Positions 7,930 through 16,191 of a DNA stretch of 26,532 nucleotides are shown here, piece by piece. Position numbers and translations under genes: made by a program. How positions within the stretch are numbered: position 1 is the stretch's first letter; every line of letters begins with the position of its first letter. The notes under the pieces are model-generated. The model was not told the DNA's origin, searched no databases, and worked only from the letters and a program-made list of their open reading frames with translations. The DNA lies in contig DDWE01000031.1 in assembly GCA_002345625.1 (NCBI GenBank), positions 1-26,532 of the forward strand. Direction: 5' to 3'. This DNA comes from Desulfuromonadaceae bacterium UBA2294 (GTDB lineage Bacteria > Desulfobacterota > Desulfuromonadia > Desulfuromonadales > UBA2294).

Positions 7930-8146
7930 ATTTCTCTCTGTAGGTAATCCGGCCGCGACTCAGGTCGTAAGGCGACAGTTCCACCGTGACCCGATCACCG
8001 GGAAGAATCCGGATATAGTATTTACGCATTTTGCCGGAAATATGGGCCAGCACAACATGACCATTGTCCAGCTTGACCCGAAACATGGCATTGGGCAGTG
8101 GCTCAATAACCTCACCCTCAACTTCAATCGCTTCTTCTTTAGCCAA
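7928..8146 (-). CDS. infA: Translation initiation factor IF-1
   Basis: A 72-residue S1/OB-fold protein that occupies the A site of the 30S subunit during initiation. The sequence AKEEAIEVEGEVIEPLPNAMFRV at the N-terminus and GKMRKYYIRILPGDRVTVELSPYDL near the C-terminus is near canonical for bacterial IF-1, and the length is exact for the family. The start is TTG at 8146, behind AAGGAGA with a six-base spacer. It follows the last cheY of the chemosensory operon by 52 bp with no clear terminator or promoter between, so it may be reached by read-through. Confidence 0.97.
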   Translation of the reverse strand: MAKEEAIEVEGEVIEPLPNAMFRVKLDNGHVVLAHISGKMRKYYIRILPGDRVTVELSPYDLSRGRITYREK

Positions 8147-8159
8147 CGAACGTCTCCTT
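8144..8159 (-). promoter_or_regulatory. Shine-Dalgarno sequence and TTG start of infA
   Basis: On the minus strand AAGGAGA (8153-8159) precedes TTG (8144-8146) by six bases. Starting here gives M-AKEEAIEVEG, the expected IF-1 N-terminus, and there is no in-frame ATG or GTG that would do so. Confidence 0.85.
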
Positions 8160-8198
8160 GTGAAGTTCGCGTAACGACACGAACGAAAAACCAGAACT

Positions 8199-8573
8199 TC
8201 AGATGTTCAACAGTCGACGTGCGACCTCGATGATCTTGATGGTCTGGATCGGTTTGGTAATGTAATCATTGGCGCCGATGGCCATGGCCCGCTCCTTGTC
8301 CTCGTTCGCCCCTTCCGTGGTGATGATCACGATCGGAACGTCCTTGTAGTTCGGGTCATTACGGACCAGGCTGACCAGTTTGAGGCCATCCATGATCGGC
8401 ATGTTGATGTCGGTCAGGATCAGATCAAACTTTTCAGTTGAAATCTTCTTCAGACCGTCAACGCCATCATTCGCTTCAACGATGTTGAGACCACGTACCC
8501 GTTTAAGGGCAAAGACGATCAACTGGCGCATTGTCGGTGAATCTTCAACTACGAGCACATTATATGTCGACAT
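8199..8573 (-). CDS. CheY-like single-domain response regulator
   Basis: A 124-residue receiver domain with no output domain. The phosphorylation site is complete: acidic pair Glu10/Asp11, acceptor Asp55 in LILTDINMP, a Thr-Thr pair at 85-86 and Lys107 in ITKP. The ATG at 8573 has the strong site GGAGGG. It is the last gene of the chemosensory operon, 15 bp after the GAF protein gene. It closely resembles the CheY encoded at 19068-19436 (both have TDINMP, then NPNYK, then STEG or TTEG), which suggests an old duplication. A role as a phosphate acceptor from CheA is inferred from context. Confidence 0.93.
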   Translation of the reverse strand: MSTYNVLVVEDSPTMRQLIVFALKRVRGLNIVEANDGVDGLKKISTEKFDLILTDINMPIMDGLKLVSLVRNDPNYKDVPIVIITTEGANEDKERAMAIGANDYITKPIQTIKIIEVARRLLNI

Positions 8574-8588
8574 GGAACCCTCCGTCGT

Positions 8589-9407
8589 TTACTTGGTCAT
8601 CAAATCAATAAAGCCCTGAATCGTGTTGAGCTTGCGCTCGGACTCCGTGTAGAGCTTGGAAGAGAAAATTGCCGTTGCGGCGTGACCGGCAAGCAAGGTA
8701 AACAGCTCGTAGTCAACGTCGTTGAATTTCTCTTTCTGCACCAGCAGCTTGTAAATAACGATCACCCCGATCACATGTTCCTTGATCTTCAGGGGAATAC
8801 AGACAACAGGGTGGTGAAAATCGCGCTCATAGCCTTCGAGTTCATCGATGAAATAGTTTTCACCGGTCTTTGCCATACGGCCGATGATCCCCTCACCCAG
8901 TTCGAAGGTGGGGATCTCTTTATTTTCGAGTCCTTCACTGGCAACAGCCTGCAAACGGTTGGTTTTTTCGTCGAGAAGCAGAATCGAAAACTCCTCGGCC
9001 CCAATGAGGTTGATGACAATTTCGAGAATAACCTGCAGGACTTCCTTGAAATCAAGCGTTGAGTGCAACTGATATGAGGCGATATAAAGATTCGCCAGCA
9101 TGTTGTTTTCATTTTCTATCTCAACGTAACGATTGGCGAAGTCAATATTTTCCGCCTCAACGTGCTTGATCCGACCAAGGATTTCCTTTTTCTCCATCTC
9201 AAGTTTTTCGATCTTTTTGAGGAGCTCTTCCGAGGGTGCACCGGCGGAAGATGCGTGGAGATGTTGCAACTGTTGTTCAATTTCAAGATTCTGGTAACGC
9301 AGGCGTTCGTTCTCCTTGAGCAGATCGTGGGTAAATTCTGCCCCCTTCTTGAACACCTGGAGAAACTCCTCGGCCCGATTTTGTTGATCCTTATCGTGAT
9401 CCGTCAT
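8589..9407 (-). CDS. Coiled-coil GAF-domain protein
   Basis: A 272-residue cytoplasmic protein. Residues about 11-107 are rich in Glu, Lys, Leu and Gln with heptad-like spacing and should form a coiled coil, broken near 52-60 by a Gly/Ala/Ser/Pro stretch. Residues about 118-252 form a GAF domain (FSILLLDEKTNRLQAVASEGL, GEGIIGRMAKTGE, VVCIPLKIKEHVIGVIVIY). There is no kinase, cyclase or helix-turn-helix domain after it. I use ATG 9407 (GGGAG upstream) in place of the in-frame TTG at 9446. Its place between cheB and cheY suggests a sensory or scaffolding partner of the CheA system; the ligand is unknown. Confidence 0.85.
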   Translation of the reverse strand: MTDHDKDQQNRAEEFLQVFKKGAEFTHDLLKENERLRYQNLEIEQQLQHLHASSAGAPSEELLKKIEKLEMEKKEILGRIKHVEAENIDFANRYVEIENENNMLANLYIASYQLHSTLDFKEVLQVILEIVINLIGAEEFSILLLDEKTNRLQAVASEGLENKEIPTFELGEGIIGRMAKTGENYFIDELEGYERDFHHPVVCIPLKIKEHVIGVIVIYKLLVQKEKFNDVDYELFTLLAGHAATAIFSSKLYTESERKLNTIQGFIDLMTK

Positions 9408-9491
9408 AAATCCGCTCCCGTTGTCGATATCTAATTTAACGGTCAATCCTAACAGTCTCGTGAGAAAATTTCCACCATTTACAGCAGGCAG

Positions 9492-10547
9492 CTAAAATCC
9501 GCATTCACGTAAGATTTCGTCACAAACGACGTCCATTGGCAAGATGCGATTGACCATACCGGTGGCGATCGCCTCTTTCGGCATGCCGAAAACCACACTG
9601 GTCTCCTCGGCTTCCGCAAAAATCTTGCCTCCATGTTGATGAATTTTGCGGGTGCCTGCAGCACCGTCATTTCCCATGCCCGTCAAGACGACACCGAGCA
9701 GTCGCGACTCGAAATGTTCAGCAGCTGAGCGGAACAGGTGATCAACCGACGGCACATAGCGCTGGCCAATCTCCGGTTCGCGGACATGGGCATACACAGC
9801 ATCACCGCGGCGGCGAAAAGTCAGATTCGCTCCACCGGGTGCGATCAAAACCCGGCCAGGGAGCAGTTCATCGCCGTTTTCAGCCTCTTTGATATCAAGT
9901 GCCGAGAATTTATTGAGACGATCAGCAAAAGCACGGGTAAAGCCCGGAGGCATATGTTGGGCAACGGCGAAACGTATCGGCAAAGGCTGCTGAATAGCCG
10001 AAAAAATCGACTGCAACGCCGGCGGCCCTCCGGTCGAAGCGCCGATCATCACGACATCGATGCCCCGGCTGCCGGGTTCAAGGGGCAGACTGGACTGTGC
10101 GCGCCGACGGCTCGGCGCCGGGCCATCCCCGGAGGCACGGCGCAACACTTTGCCCATGTCGGTACCGACAATCGCCAGCACTTTTTCATGCAGGTCATTA
10201 CGAATATTGAACAGTTCCGGAGAAATTCGCGCCGTCGGCTTGGGGATAAAAGTCACCGCGCCGAACTCCATCGCCCGAAATACATTCTCATCCTCGGAGC
10301 GAGCAGAGACCACAATGACCGGAACCGGCCGATTCTGCATCAATATGCGCAGCACCGTAAAGCCGTCCATACGCGGCATTTCAAGATCGAGGGTGATCAG
10401 ATCCGGCTTGAGGTCGATGGCTTTGCGCAAGGCCTCCTCACCATCACAGGCATAATCGATCACCTTGACATCCGGAATCTCTTCCAGCATGCGGATGATG
10501 GTCCGTCGATTATAGGCAGAGTCGTCAACTACCAGGACACGAATCAT
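9492..10547 (-). CDS. cheB: Chemotaxis protein-glutamate methylesterase/deamidase CheB
   Basis: A 351-residue two-domain protein. The receiver domain (1-125) has Asp8/Asp9 and acceptor Asp54 in LITLDLEMPRMDG. The C-terminal esterase domain (about 162-350) has the catalytic triad Ser171 (GASTGGPPAL), His198 (AQHMPPGFT) and Asp294 (GMGNDGA). It removes methyl groups from receptor glutamates when phosphorylated by CheA, giving adaptation. The start is ATG 10547, where MIRVLVVDDS matches the family; upstream in-frame codons would run into cheR. It lies 13 bp after cheR. Its presence means that a methylatable receptor should exist, although none is encoded here. Confidence 0.95.
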   Translation of the reverse strand: MIRVLVVDDSAYNRRTIIRMLEEIPDVKVIDYACDGEEALRKAIDLKPDLITLDLEMPRMDGFTVLRILMQNRPVPVIVVSARSEDENVFRAMEFGAVTFIPKPTARISPELFNIRNDLHEKVLAIVGTDMGKVLRRASGDGPAPSRRRAQSSLPLEPGSRGIDVVMIGASTGGPPALQSIFSAIQQPLPIRFAVAQHMPPGFTRAFADRLNKFSALDIKEAENGDELLPGRVLIAPGGANLTFRRRGDAVYAHVREPEIGQRYVPSVDHLFRSAAEHFESRLLGVVLTGMGNDGAAGTRKIHQHGGKIFAEAEETSVVFGMPKEAIATGMVNRILPMDVVCDEILRECGF

Positions 10548-10560
10548 GGTGGGTTCCAAA

Positions 10561-11439
10561 TCATAGGGAGAAACCGGCCGACGCTGCCGGCTTCTGATAG
10601 ACCATATCATTGACGAAATGTCGCAAAGCAAAGGTATTGGTGACGTTCATCAAGGATTCGGAGTGCCCCAGCAGAAGAAACCCTTCGGGACGCAGGCGCT
10701 GGTGAAAGCTTTCGATGACTTTTTTCTTGGCCTGCAAATCGAAGTATATAATAACATTACGACAAAAAATCAGGTCCATGCGTCCGAGCAGCGAGACCCG
10801 TGGCGCGTCAAATAAATTGAGATGACTGATTGTCACCAGGTTGCGAACCGCATCACTGATACGGTGCTTGTCCTCTAGCGGAGTAAAGTGACGACGGATA
10901 ACATCAGCGTCGGTGGAGCGGAAAGATGACGCCCCATACACGCCCTTGCGGGCAATTTGCAGAACCCGGTGACTGATATCCGTCCCGACGATCTCCACCT
11001 GCCAACCTTCAACCAACTGGGGACGATCAAGAAGAAGCATAGCGATCGTATAAGGCTCTTCGCCTGTAGAACAGCCGGCACTCCAGATACGCAATTTTTT
11101 CTCGTCACCGGCCGCCTTTTTGCGGGCAATAATTTCAGGCAGAATTTCATCGGTAAAGGTCCGCAACTGAAAATCTTCACGGAAAAAATACGTCTCGTTG
11201 GTTGTGACAATATTAATGACTTCGTTAAGCTCCTGATCTTTGACCTTATTATAGCGCAGCAGGTAATAGTAATCCTTGAAGTTGTCCAGCCGATGAAACT
11301 GCAGACGCTTGCCCAGACGTCGTTCGAGAAGGAACTTGGAGTCTTCGCTAAAGCTGATCCCGCAATGCTGGTAAATAAAGTCGCGCAGCAAACGGAACTC
11401 TTCATCGTTCATCGGAATTTCGGGTGCAGAAAAGAGCAT
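10561..11439 (-). CDS. cheR: Chemotaxis protein methyltransferase CheR
   Basis: A 292-residue S-adenosylmethionine-dependent enzyme that methylates glutamates of chemoreceptors. It has the N-terminal helical domain (about 10-80), the conserved NETYFFRE (81-88), the SAM-binding loop RIWSAGCSTGEEPYTIAMLL (117-136) and DLIFCRNVIIYFD near residue 220. Length is normal for a CheR without TPR repeats. ATG 11439 is preceded by GAGGG overlapping the stop codon of the HEAT-repeat gene, with a six-base gap between genes, so translation is probably coupled. An internal ATG at 11412 is less well placed. Confidence 0.96.
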   Translation of the reverse strand: MLFSAPEIPMNDEEFRLLRDFIYQHCGISFSEDSKFLLERRLGKRLQFHRLDNFKDYYYLLRYNKVKDQELNEVINIVTTNETYFFREDFQLRTFTDEILPEIIARKKAAGDEKKLRIWSAGCSTGEEPYTIAMLLLDRPQLVEGWQVEIVGTDISHRVLQIARKGVYGASSFRSTDADVIRRHFTPLEDKHRISDAVRNLVTISHLNLFDAPRVSLLGRMDLIFCRNVIIYFDLQAKKKVIESFHQRLRPEGFLLLGHSESLMNVTNTFALRHFVNDMVYQKPAASAGFSL

Positions 11440-11445
11440 GGACCC

Positions 11446-13473
11446 TCAGTTTTCTTCAACTTGCTGCAAATGCAGCATGAGAATCTGCAATTCCTGACGA
11501 ACAAAATCATCGACCTCTTCACCGATCATCTGCTCCAGCTCCACAATGCATTCCGGACCCTCGATCTCGGCCAGAATCCGGGCAAAATGTAACCGGACGT
11601 CGGCGTGCGAATGGCCGAGTAACTGTGCGCGGCACTCCTTGAGCCAGCTGCGATCCGGCGCCCATTGCAACAAGCCCAGGGCGGCCGAAACCACTTCATC
11701 ATCACGATGCGTCAGCGCATGGCGGGCATAGTCAGAAATCCGTTCCGGCACCATCTGCTCAAGCGTCTCCAAAGCGGCGATGCCGACCAGACCGACCGAG
11801 TCAGCTAAAGCGCCAGCAACGACCGTTTCTGCATCCGGACCGGACAGGCACCCGAGAGAACGAACCGCTGCCGCCCGAACCCACATATCTTCATCCTGTA
11901 ACGCTAATTCCAGGGGTTTGACCGCCTGTGTGTCTCCACTCTGTCCCAGCGCGCGGGCCGCCAGCGCCCGGACTTCGCTCTCCTCATCCGTCAGGGCCAG
12001 CATCAGCACCGGCAGCAATGACGAGCCGCCCTTCCCTTCAATCGCCCTGATTGCAGCACTTCGGACTTCTGACGATTCATCCTTGATCGCAAAAGCGAGA
12101 TGTGCGGCAATATCATCACCGTCAAGACGACCAATAACCGTGACAGCGTACATCCGCACCTGAGAGTCTTCATGCTCAAGTAATGGGGTAAGCGCACGCG
12201 TCAATTCGGGCCGGAATTGCGCCCCAAGGTGGCTTAATGCCTGGAGGGCCGCTTCCCGAACATCGACACTGTCATCCTCTAACGCTGCAACCAGTGGTGT
12301 CACAGCATCTTTCCCACCGACACGGCCCAGAGCCTGGACACAGGTCTGACGCAGTTCATCATCCTCGTCTGAGGCGCCCTGCATTACGAGTGCTGCAGCG
12401 TCAACGGCTTCAATTTCACCGAACACGTAGGCCAGGTAAGCCCGATCCGTGACAGAGACATCAGGCCAGACCCCGATCAGAGCCCCAATATCCGAGCGCC
12501 CCATAGCCATCAACGCGCTGACCGCTTCCATCCGCATTTCGCTATCGCTGGACAAAGTCAGCAACTGCCTGACGCTGCCTCGATCACCAAGGTGACCAAA
12601 CAGGGCGATGGTTGCCTTGCGGACATCGGCATTACCGCATTCGAGCAGTGCGCTCAGCGTGTCTGACAGCGAACCGTCAATGCGGATTCTCTGGACTGTT
12701 TCGATCACTGTCTGCGCACGAGTGGAAAGACGGGCCAGAGCAAGCACTGCCGCTTCGCGGACGTTGCGCATTGCATCGCTAAGGCATTGAACCAGAAATG
12801 GCACTGCAGCCGCATCGCCAACACGGCCTAAACAATCGACCAACGCCTTACGTAACAAGCGATCGTCGGAAAAAACCAGCAGGCGCTCGGCAGGGACAAA
12901 AGCGTCAATCTGACCCAGAGACTCAAGAATGGTAAAACGTAACAAAAGATCGGGAGTCTCCATGGCGGCGAGCAGATCTGGGACGGCATCGACGGAACCG
13001 AGTCTTCCGAGATTTTCAGCTGCGGCAGCGCGGACATTACTGTCAGAATCACCCAGCGCGGCACGCAACGCCGGCACGCTCCTCTCGTCAGGAATGTTAC
13101 CCAGAATATCGAGAATAAACTTACGCACATCATGATCCGGGGATTTTGCTTCAGCGATCAAACGTGGTACCGCCAAGCGCCCGAGACGGGTCAAAATCTC
13201 TACTGCAGTGTTACGCAGTCCGGCATTGTCGTCGGAGTACAAGCAGCGGATAACCTCAACGATCTGTCCATCTCCCGGCGGCAAACCCAGAAACATCTCT
13301 GTCGCCTCTTTGCGGATACGCCAGCTAATGTCTCCAAAGGCTGTATAGATCAGGGGCAGGAAATCCTTCAGGTCGCGACGGTCGAGCAGACGCAGGGCCG
13401 CCAGTCGCTCCTCCTCCTGAGCGGATTGTTGCATCTGCCTGAGCTTGTCCATCTCCTGGCTTGTGTTGGACAT
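11446..13473 (-). CDS. HEAT-repeat protein of the chemosensory operon
   Basis: A 675-residue protein made almost wholly of HEAT-like (PBS lyase-type) helical repeats of about 30-32 residues. Repeated units read like VRxAAxxALGRLGxxxAVPxLxxAL, for example near DSNVRAAAAENLGRLGSVDAV and EDMWVRAAAVRSLGCLSG. There is no signal peptide, membrane segment or catalytic motif. Such solenoids bind proteins, so a scaffold or regulator for the CheA array or for CheR/CheB is a reasonable inference. The gene lies nine bp after the zinc-ribbon receiver gene and six bp before cheR. It begins with a Gln/Glu-rich helix (residues about 5-25). Confidence 0.85.
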   Translation of the reverse strand: MSNTSQEMDKLRQMQQSAQEEERLAALRLLDRRDLKDFLPLIYTAFGDISWRIRKEATEMFLGLPPGDGQIVEVIRCLYSDDNAGLRNTAVEILTRLGRLAVPRLIAEAKSPDHDVRKFILDILGNIPDERSVPALRAALGDSDSNVRAAAAENLGRLGSVDAVPDLLAAMETPDLLLRFTILESLGQIDAFVPAERLLVFSDDRLLRKALVDCLGRVGDAAAVPFLVQCLSDAMRNVREAAVLALARLSTRAQTVIETVQRIRIDGSLSDTLSALLECGNADVRKATIALFGHLGDRGSVRQLLTLSSDSEMRMEAVSALMAMGRSDIGALIGVWPDVSVTDRAYLAYVFGEIEAVDAAALVMQGASDEDDELRQTCVQALGRVGGKDAVTPLVAALEDDSVDVREAALQALSHLGAQFRPELTRALTPLLEHEDSQVRMYAVTVIGRLDGDDIAAHLAFAIKDESSEVRSAAIRAIEGKGGSSLLPVLMLALTDEESEVRALAARALGQSGDTQAVKPLELALQDEDMWVRAAAVRSLGCLSGPDAETVVAGALADSVGLVGIAALETLEQMVPERISDYARHALTHRDDEVVSAALGLLQWAPDRSWLKECRAQLLGHSHADVRLHFARILAEIEGPECIVELEQMIGEEVDDFVRQELQILMLHLQQVEEN

Positions 13474-13482
13474 AAGAAACCC

Positions 13483-14439
13483 CTAGCGCCTTTGCTCTGC
13501 TTGTCGACGGGTAATAAAAGCGTCAAATTCCAGTTGCAGGACATCCTTCCCACCACAATCTTTAGGCGAATACCGTTCATTAAACAGTCGCCGTCCCTCT
13601 TCGATCTCTTTTTGTAAAACCTTATAAAAAGCGTTGTTGCGAATACCCGCTTCGACTTTATCCTGATTATACAGGGCAATATCCGAGACGATGTTCCGCG
13701 CCAGCCGATGAGCCTTTTCCAAAAGTTCACCGGACATGGCCGGCATGGTCTCGACCGCCTCTGCTTCGCGGATGCGGTCATTTAACTCCTCGGAATAGGC
13801 GCGATCGGCTGTCTCTTCCGCTGTCGAAACAGCTTGGGCCGCAACGACCGGTTCACGCGTCGACACCAGAACCGAGTTATCCAGAGGATGAGCATTCGTT
13901 GCCAGCTGATTGATCCGCGGGATCAGATCGCAAGCGATATGATGCTTTTCAATATAACCATCAGCACCATAAAGTGACGATGGCGTCCGTTTATAAGCCA
14001 TTTTATTATAGACCGAAGAGAGCAGGATAATCTTCACATCGGCCAGGCCGGGACGGGTGCGGATTTTTTCGACGACCTCAAAGGCATACAGCCCCGGCAG
14101 GGCTACATCGACCAGTGCCACATGTGGCGGCTGCTCCTGCATCAACTGCAAGGCCTGTGTCCCCTCGTGACAGGATTGGCCCGTCATGCCGTGCTTTTCC
14201 AGTAATTCGCCAATCATTTCACAAAGGGAAACATCACTGTGCGCAACCAGTACGCGCACTCCACCGGAAACGGGGAGAGCGGTAGCAGGCGACACGTTAA
14301 CCGCAAACACCTTCTGGCACTTCACACACTTAAGGGTAATTCGCTGTCCGCCAAACTTCTCCTGGTTCAGGCGAAAACGGGCGGCGCATGCGGGGCAAGA
14401 CGTCATCATCCGGTTATGATTCACTTTCGAATTAGGCAT
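13483..14439 (-). CDS. Zinc-ribbon protein with degenerate receiver domain
   Basis: A 318-residue protein. An N-terminal MJ0042-type zinc ribbon has Cys15/Cys18 and Cys38/Cys41 (CPAC and CVKC). A receiver-like domain follows (about 61-185) with acceptor-position Asp111 in ALVDVALPG, Ser141 and Lys165. The acidic pair that binds Mg2+ is missing: the strand reads VLVAHSD, with His67/Ser68 where Glu/Asp is normal. The last 90 residues are helical and charged, with no known domain. The start is uncertain: ATG 14439 is used, but ATGs at 14409 and 14406 would begin just before the zinc ribbon, and none has a good Shine-Dalgarno sequence. The context suggests a phosphorylation-independent adaptor. 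Confidence 0.82.
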   Translation of the reverse strand: MPNSKVNHNRMMTSCPACAARFRLNQEKFGGQRITLKCVKCQKVFAVNVSPATALPVSGGVRVLVAHSDVSLCEMIGELLEKHGMTGQSCHEGTQALQLMQEQPPHVALVDVALPGLYAFEVVEKIRTRPGLADVKIILLSSVYNKMAYKRTPSSLYGADGYIEKHHIACDLIPRINQLATNAHPLDNSVLVSTREPVVAAQAVSTAEETADRAYSEELNDRIREAEAVETMPAMSGELLEKAHRLARNIVSDIALYNQDKVEAGIRNNAFYKVLQKEIEEGRRLFNERYSPKDCGGKDVLQLEFDAFITRRQAEQRR

Positions 14440-14462
14440 GAAACAGTCGGGTGGCAGGAACC

Positions 14463-15026
14463 TCAGTCGTCTGCCGACTCACTGACAGCTTCCTGCAAGT
14501 TGTCACGAATGGTATCCAGATCTATTTTTTCATCACTGGAGAGTATTTTTTCCAGATGCATGATCATCACCAGTTCATCCTGCCGCTGGCACACTCCCAG
14601 AAAATAGTCGGTCCCGGCCCCCTTGATAAACCGCGGAGCAGGCTGTATTTCTTGCCGGGAATAGTTTTTGACTTCGGCAACTTCATCAACCATCAGACCG
14701 ACAATCTTGCCGGCAAGAACGCATATCAGGATTCGGGCTTTGGTGTTGCCCTTTTTGATTGCCTGATCAAAACGCTTACGCAAATCGACAACAGGAATGA
14801 CCGCTCCGCGCAGATTGAGCACGCCCTCAATAAACGCTGGCGCCTTCGGCACTGGCGTCAGTCTCTGTGGGCGGATAACTTCGCGAATACGCAAAATATC
14901 GAGGGCGTACATCTGCTCACCCACCCGAAAACAGGCAAGCTGGATCTCCTTGCGTGTCGCGTTTTCAGCTGGAGTTTCCTTATTCTCCGGCACACCGGAG
15001 GCTACGTCCATCAGTCCTTTGACCAT
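14463..15026 (-). CDS. cheW: Chemotaxis coupling protein CheW (second copy)
   Basis: A 187-residue CheW-like SH3-type adaptor linking receptors to CheA. After a 25-residue polar N-terminus come QLACFRVGEQMYALDILRIREVIRP and the hallmark FIEGVLNLRGAVIPVVDLRKRF, then the second barrel with KARILICVLAGKIVGLMVDEV. The C-terminal tail is acidic. The stop codon of the upstream cheY and this ATG are one base apart (TGATATG), which implies coupled translation. An alternative ATG at 15011 follows AAAGGA but with only three bases of spacing. It is distinct from the CheW at 15415-16173, so the array has at least two different couplers. Confidence 0.94.
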   Translation of the reverse strand: MVKGLMDVASGVPENKETPAENATRKEIQLACFRVGEQMYALDILRIREVIRPQRLTPVPKAPAFIEGVLNLRGAVIPVVDLRKRFDQAIKKGNTKARILICVLAGKIVGLMVDEVAEVKNYSRQEIQPAPRFIKGAGTDYFLGVCQRQDELVMIMHLEKILSSDEKIDLDTIRDNLQEAVSESADD

Positions 15027-15027
15027 A

Positions 15028-15396
15028 TCAACTCAAAAACCTCTGGATGGTTTCTATCACCATGACCGACTTGAACGGTTTGGTAATATACCAGTCAGCA
15101 CCGACCTTTTCACCACGCGCCATATCTTCACGGCTCTTTTTAGCGGTCAGCATGATCACCGGGATCGATTTTGTCTCCGGATTCTCCTTGATCCGCTGGC
15201 AAACCTCAAACCCGTCAATTTCCGGCAACATGATGTCAAGAAGCACCAGATCCGGACGCTCCTCGCGAATCGCATCGAGTGCCAGCTGGCCATTGAGAAC
15301 TCCGCGCACATCATACCCTTTGGACGTCAAAAGGATGCTTTCAAGCTTGAGCAAGCTCTCTTCGTCTTCAACAATAAGGATCTTTTTCTTCACCAT
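15028..15396 (-). CDS. CheY-like single-domain response regulator
   Basis: A 122-residue receiver domain with all phosphorylation residues: Glu10/Asp11, acceptor Asp54 in LVLLDIMLPEIDG, Thr84 and Lys106 in ITKPF. It differs from the other two CheY proteins of the operon (LDIMLPEIDGFEV and LTAKKSREDM instead of TDINMP and STEG), so it belongs to another subfamily and may have a different target or act as a phosphate sink. It sits between the two cheW genes, 18 bp from the first and one base from the second. Confidence 0.93.
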   Translation of the reverse strand: MVKKKILIVEDEESLLKLESILLTSKGYDVRGVLNGQLALDAIREERPDLVLLDIMLPEIDGFEVCQRIKENPETKSIPVIMLTAKKSREDMARGEKVGADWYITKPFKSVMVIETIQRFLS

Positions 15397-15414
15397 GGGA
15401 ATCCCCTTTCGTGA

Positions 15415-16173
15415 CTAGTTGACGAGCTCGGCGTTCATGACATGTGACAGGTGAAGCAGGATGAGCATACGCCCATCGATCCGGCCAACGCCCTCGACAA
15501 AATCCCGGTCGACCCCGGAAAGCACTGTCGGTGGCGGTTCAATTTTCGACAAAGGGATGTTGACGACCTGATTGATGCTGTCGACCAAAAAACCAGCGAT
15601 CCGATCTCCGGTCTGACAAACGATAATTCGCGCCGTGGCCCCCATTTCAACCCGGCCGAGCTTCAGTCGCCCTTTCAGATCAAAGATCGGCACAATAATA
15701 CCGCGCAATGAGATAATACCGCGAATGAACTCCGGAACGCGCGGGATATCTGTCACTTCCCGCGGCTTGATAATCTCGGTAATCGACTCGATGTCGAGAG
15801 CATATTCCTCGTCGCCCAATGTGAAGGTCAACCATTGCCTCTTCTGCGCGTCGGACTCTTCCTGCTTCCCCATCAACGCCTGAAGATAGATTTCTTCCGT
15901 CGCCAACTCCCCGGCCCCGCGAAAGGAGAACAGGGCCTCAATCGGATCGATCTCCACCGGCAGTGTTTTCCTGGGCGCCGACGGTTTCATCTTGACGGCA
16001 ACCGGCGGCAACACTTCAGGCTCAGCGGCAACCGGTGCCGGAGGGGTTGCCGGTCGCGTCGGTCTGGGTGGCGGTGCAGCGGGAGCAACGTCAACCGGCA
16101 CAACAGGGGTATCAGCCTCTGCCGGCGGTGTCCGTTTCTTTCCTGCTTTTTTACGAATCTCTACCAGATCCAT
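15415..16173 (-). CDS. cheW: CheW-domain coupling protein with long proline-rich N-terminus
   Basis: A 252-residue protein. Residues about 1-110 are an extension: a basic start (EIRKKAGKKR), a Pro/Ala/Val-rich stretch from about 15 to 60, and a predicted helix (ATEEIYLQALMGKQEE). The CheW domain fills the rest, with WLTFTLGDEEYALDIESITEIIKP and FIRGIISLRGIIVPIFDLKGRL. ATG 16173 is taken as the start; the adjacent GTG at 16176 is in frame. Standard CheW proteins have about 160 residues, so the extension is unusual. It may tether CheW to another member of the cluster. It follows the ATPase gene by 18 bp. Confidence 0.92.
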   Translation of the reverse strand: MDLVEIRKKAGKKRTPPAEADTPVVPVDVAPAAPPPRPTRPATPPAPVAAEPEVLPPVAVKMKPSAPRKTLPVEIDPIEALFSFRGAGELATEEIYLQALMGKQEESDAQKRQWLTFTLGDEEYALDIESITEIIKPREVTDIPRVPEFIRGIISLRGIIVPIFDLKGRLKLGRVEMGATARIIVCQTGDRIAGFLVDSINQVVNIPLSKIEPPPTVLSGVDRDFVEGVGRIDGRMLILLHLSHVMNAELVN

Positions 16174-16191
16174 CACGCTTCATTCCATTTT

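Noticed and set aside
9738..10613. A 291-codon plus-strand frame opposite cheB
   Set aside because: CheB on the other strand has its full catalytic triad; the antisense frame shows no motif.
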